This document shows positions 11,826-14,651 of a stretch of DNA of 14,651 bases, in pieces. A program made the position numbers and the translations under genes. The DNA is from Vulcanimicrobiota bacterium. GTDB lineage: Bacteria; Vulcanimicrobiota; Vulcanimicrobiia; Vulcanimicrobiales; Vulcanimicrobiaceae. The stretch covers positions 1 to 14,651 of the forward strand of contig JABEUW010000111.1 in the NCBI GenBank assembly GCA_013043945.1, in the 5' to 3' direction. Position 1 is the first letter of the stretch. Each line of letters opens with the position of its first letter. The notes under the pieces are model-generated. The model had not been told where the DNA came from. It did no database searches and saw only the letters and a list, made by a program, of their open reading frames with translations.

Positions 11826-14651
11826 CTAGCTGCATCCGCTCGTCGAGCCGCAGGAGTCGCACTTCTCGCAGGAGCCGTTGCGCACCATCGTGAGTTGTCC
11901 GCACTCGCTGCAGGCATTACCGGTGTAGCCCTTCGCCTTGGCGGCGTTGACCGCTACGTGCTGTGGGCGCTCGACGACTGCCGTGCCGACACTCTGCGGG
12001 CTTGGCGCAGTGGCGGTGATCGTTGCCGCACCGTAGCTCCCTTGCGCCGCCGCATCGGGATGGAGATGCGTGGAGACGGGGTGAAGACGCTCGGCGACGC
12101 CGGCCGGGCGCACGTTCGTTGGCCCCGCTTCTTCGGCAAGATACTCTTCCTTCGATTCCGCTGCATCGACGCCCATCGCATCCATCTCCATCGAGGGAGC
12201 AACGTGCGCGAGATCGTAGCGCCCGAGATAGCTCACCGCTAACTCGCGGAAGACGTAATCGAGCAACGAGGTCGCCATCTTGATATGGTCGTGCCCGGCG
12301 ACTGGGCCATTGGGCTCGAAGCGCGTGAAGGTGAAGGCTTCGACGAACTCTTCGAGCGGCACGCCATACTGCAAGCCGAGGCTGATCGCAATCGCGAAAT
12401 TATTCATCAGAGATCGGAAAGCTGCGCCTTCCTTGTGCATGTCGATGAAGATCTCGCCGAGTTGCCCGTTCTCGTATTCGCCGGTGCGGAGATAGACTTT
12501 ATGCCCACCGACGATCGCCTTCTGCGTGTAGCCGCTGCGCCGTTCGGGCATGCGACGGCGCTTGGCGATATAGCGATAGACGAGTTTTTCGGCGATCTGC
12601 ACCGGCGTATGGTACGGCTGCGTCGGTCCATCCTCGGCCTCGATCTCGCCACTGAGATCGTAGCTCGCCGCGAGCGGCTGGCTCAGCTTCGAGCCGTCGC
12701 GATAGAGCGCGACCGCCTTGATCATCTTTTCCCAGCTGTAGCGGTAGGCTTCTTTGACGTCGGCGATCGTTGCCGTCTGCGGCAGATTGATCGTCTTGGA
12801 GATCGCGCCGCTGACGAAGGGCTGCGCCGCCGCCATCATATCGACGTGGGCGAGCGGGCGAATGTAGCGCGTGCCGTATTTTCCGCAGGGCGTCGCGCAA
12901 TCGAAGACCGAGAGATGCTCGTCGTTGAGCTCGGGCGCACCTTCGAGCGTCATACGTCCGCAGATGTAGGCCGAGGCCTCTTCGATCTGCCGATTGCTGA
13001 AGCCGAGGGCATCGCGCAGGATGGAGAAGCTCCAATCATCGAGTTTTTCGGCCGCGATGCCCAGCGTCTTGGTGCAGAAGTCTTCGCCGAGCACGAACTT
13101 ATTGAAGACGAACGGCAGCTCGAACGCGCCCGCGAGCGAGCCTTCGATCCTCGCAATCGTTGCGTCGTCGAAGCCCTTCGCTCGGAGCGTCGCGCGATTG
13201 ATATGCGGCGCCCCTTCGAACGAGGCGGTCCCCTTCGCGTAGGTCTCAATCTTCGTGATCTGCTCTTCGCTGTATCCGAGCTTCCGTAGCGCCGGTGCAA
13301 CGGATTGGTTGACGATCTTAAAGTATCCGCCGCCGGCGAGCTTCTTGAATTTCACCAACGCGAAATCGGGTTCGATACCGGTGGTATCGCAATCCATGAC
13401 CAGGCCGATCGTGTTGTGCGAGATGAATCCGTTCGCCACGTAAGTGACGTTTGCCGGAACCGAGAGATCGTAGGTCAGCTGCTCGCCGCCGTCATCGTTC
13501 GAGGTGACCGAATCGTAGAAGAAGGAGAGCGCCGATTGTAACTCGGGAAGGTGCGTGCGCTCGAGCAAGGTGGTCACCGTCGCGCGGCTCAGCGCTCCCT
13601 CGTGACGGCTCCGATAGGTCACGGCGCGGCTGTAGAGATCGCTCTCCTTCGGGACGATCCGGTCGATAAGCGAAGCGGGCAGGAAGACGCGGTCGCCCTT
13701 GGTGCCCTGCCACGTATCGGAAAAGTGAACGCTCTCCGCTTTGCGCTTTCCAATAAATCCAACGGCGCCCATAAAGGCCCGCGCGTATGCAGCGTTGCGC
13801 ACGCGGAGGACGAAGAGATCGCTCTGCCCCCACTCGGAGGTATCGATCTTCGTGCTGGTTGGGATACCCAGTGCGAGCAATAACGTGCGCAGCTCATCTG
13901 CAAACGAGGAGCGCGCAGTGGTAACCGAGGCCGTTCCGTTGTTGACCGTCCCGTCGGCTTCAAAGACGCCGCGAAGAAATGCGCCATAGGTAGCGGCATC
14001 GTTCGTTGCGAGGATCGCATCGGGGATTCGCGGCGTGTAGCCTTTTCCTCGATGATCGGGCGAGGGAGCGAGCTTGGTGAAGCCGCAGGCCTCCCACCAA
14101 TTGACGAGCTCGACGGAGTGAATCGCGAGTTCGATGTAGTTGCCCTTGACGGTGAACTTCGGTTCGATATTAAAGAGCGAACGACTCAGCGCGGCCAGAT
14201 GGTCGCATACGTCGGTGTCTTCCGCGGCGACGCAGAGGCGCAGGCCCTTTGCATGCAGCGATCCGTCGCCCATGAAATACCCGACCAGTTCGGCGAGATC
14301 GCTCGTGAGTGTGCGCGGAACTTTCGTCGTGTAGTCGGCCGTCCAATACTCCTCGCCGAGCGGCGGGAGCGTCACCACGTTGGGCTCGCCGGCGAGCGTT
14401 CCCATCGAGAGCGCGACGGTATCCTCCGGAGCAACCTCCGCCAGCCGTTTCCATACAAGCTGACTGGTCGCTGGGTCGACGATCTTGACGCGGTGCTCCG
14501 GCGTGCCCTGAATCACGTAGCCATTAGCGGTGGTGATGCGGCGCGTCGGCGAGATCCCGTTGATGAAGAACTTCGTCGCGCGCTGTTCGCCGTCATCGGT
14601 GAGAACGCGGAAATCGATATCCTGCCACTTCGCACCATCGACATTGCCGAG
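11826..14651 (-). CDS. nrdJ: Adenosylcobalamin-dependent (class II) ribonucleotide reductase, intein-containing, partial
   Basis: The frame is open to the window edge; 941 residues are visible. Class II reductases turn ribonucleotides into deoxyribonucleotides, using B12 and no oxygen. The first 413 residues are an intein (described separately); the host protein resumes at Thr414 with TIGLVMDCDTTGIEPD, then LGEDFCTKTLG, CATPCGKYGTRYIRP, AAAQPFVSGAISKTINLP and LYRDGSKLSQPL, all NrdJ signatures. The C-terminus has a TSCPD-like region (GEIFIDMHKEGAAFRSLMNNF) and a Cys-rich zinc-ribbon tail (CSEC ... CEKCDSCGSTSGC) that carries the redox-active cysteines. The N-terminal extein with the radical-site motifs is outside the window, so completeness cannot be judged. 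A hairpin terminator follows the stop. No neighbour is co-transcribed within the window. Confidence 0.95.
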   Translation of the reverse strand, partial: LGNVDGAKWQDIDFRVLTDDGEQRATKFFINGISPTRRITTANGYVIQGTPEHRVKIVDPATSQLVWKRLAEVAPEDTVALSMGTLAGEPNVVTLPPLGEEYWTADYTTKVPRTLTSDLAELVGYFMGDGSLHAKGLRLCVAAEDTDVCDHLAALSRSLFNIEPKFTVKGNYIELAIHSVELVNWWEACGFTKLAPSPDHRGKGYTPRIPDAILATNDAATYGAFLRGVFEADGTVNNGTASVTTARSSFADELRTLLLALGIPTSTKIDTSEWGQSDLFVLRVRNAAYARAFMGAVGFIGKRKAESVHFSDTWQGTKGDRVFLPASLIDRIVPKESDLYSRAVTYRSRHEGALSRATVTTLLERTHLPELQSALSFFYDSVTSNDDGGEQLTYDLSVPANVTYVANGFISHNTIGLVMDCDTTGIEPDFALVKFKKLAGGGYFKIVNQSVAPALRKLGYSEEQITKIETYAKGTASFEGAPHINRATLRAKGFDDATIARIEGSLAGAFELPFVFNKFVLGEDFCTKTLGIAAEKLDDWSFSILRDALGFSNRQIEEASAYICGRMTLEGAPELNDEHLSVFDCATPCGKYGTRYIRPLAHVDMMAAAQPFVSGAISKTINLPQTATIADVKEAYRYSWEKMIKAVALYRDGSKLSQPLAASYDLSGEIEAEDGPTQPYHTPVQIAEKLVYRYIAKRRRMPERRSGYTQKAIVGGHKVYLRTGEYENGQLGEIFIDMHKEGAAFRSLMNNFAIAISLGLQYGVPLEEFVEAFTFTRFEPNGPVAGHDHIKMATSLLDYVFRELAVSYLGRYDLAHVAPSMEMDAMGVDAAESKEEYLAEEAGPTNVRPAGVAERLHPVSTHLHPDAAAQGSYGAATITATAPSPQSVGTAVVERPQHVAVNAAKAKGYTGNACSECGQLTMVRNGSCEKCDSCGSTSGCS
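13413..14651 (-). mobile_element. Intein with LAGLIDADG homing endonuclease in the reductase gene (partial)
   Basis: The visible part codes for 413 residues, ending at Asn (13413-13415); Cys/Ser at the intein start lies beyond the window edge, by family length about 20-30 residues away. Block B reads GYVIQGTPEHRVKIV with the TxxH residues Thr50 and His53. The two LAGLIDADG helices are LVGYFMGDGSL (catalytic Asp129) and FLRGVFEADGTV (Asp233), both acidic residues kept, so the endonuclease may be active. The splice junction is NVTYVANGFISHN followed by Thr as +1 residue: penultimate His and terminal Asn are intact, so splicing should be competent. The insertion point is immediately before TIGLVMDCDTTG, a conserved active-region segment of class II reductases, as is typical for inteins. 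Confidence 0.93.

Noticed and set aside
12285..13289. A 334-residue open frame on the plus strand opposite nrdJ
   Set aside because: Lies wholly within the recognisable class II reductase coding sequence and shows the same Arg/Asp/Glu-rich antisense composition.
14514..14651. A start of the reductase gene at GTG 14514-14516
   Set aside because: The frame stays open to the edge and the 45 upstream codons encode recognisable intein sequence before block B, so the gene continues beyond the window.

Overview
The window reads as chromosomal DNA of a GC-rich bacterium. Gene order at the left edge (ffh - rpsP - KH RNA-binding protein - rimM) is the conserved bacterial SRP/ribosome-maturation cluster. 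The right edge holds an intein-bearing, adenosylcobalamin-dependent class II ribonucleotide reductase. The style of the secreted proteins (short signal peptides followed by Pro/Ala/Thr-rich linkers), the remnant of a carboxypeptidase-regulatory-like domain and the mix of families would fit Candidatus Eremiobacterota (WPS-2/Vulcanimicrobiota). That placement is inference from gene content, not from a database search.

Layout. 1-1542 (+): end of ffh, rpsP, a KhpA-type KH protein and rimM, tightly packed (overlap or 1-7 nt gaps) and evidently one transcript. trmD, which often follows rimM, is absent; a convergent gene overlaps the rimM stop by a few bases. 1539-4132 (-): a three-gene unit of a YihY/BrkB-type membrane protein, an alpha/beta hydrolase and a secreted protein of unknown function. 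4156-4665 (+): a small gene resembling the copper-amine-oxidase-N / stalk domain, squeezed between opposite-strand genes. 4622-6408 (-): a YibQ-type divergent polysaccharide deacetylase followed, with an ATGA overlap, by a beta-hydroxyacid-dehydrogenase-like NAD(P) oxidoreductase. 6497-7900 (+): a four-helix membrane protein and a secreted protein of unknown function. 7891-10218 (-): a membrane class III nucleotide cyclase with a one-haem DUF3365-like periplasmic domain, then an exported single-cysteine MsrA. 10236-11561 (+): a soluble class III cyclase with a degenerate receiver domain, divergent from the first cyclase. 11562-11825: a short region with a terminator for the reductase gene and a frameshifted remnant of a secreted domain. 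11826-14651 (-): the class II reductase, whose visible upstream part is a LAGLIDADG intein.

How the genes fit together. The most suggestive block is 7.9-11.6 kb: two adenylate-cyclase-type enzymes transcribed away from each other, one with a predicted extracytoplasmic haem sensor and co-transcribed with an extracytoplasmic methionine sulfoxide reductase. This looks like a redox-responsive second-messenger locus (inference). The second cyclase appears to start at a CTG codon, a start that standard gene callers would miss; using it restores the N-terminal part of its receiver domain.

No tRNA, rRNA, CRISPR array, insertion sequence or riboswitch was recognised. No stretch longer than 300 bases lacks a gene; the largest gap is 11562-11825.
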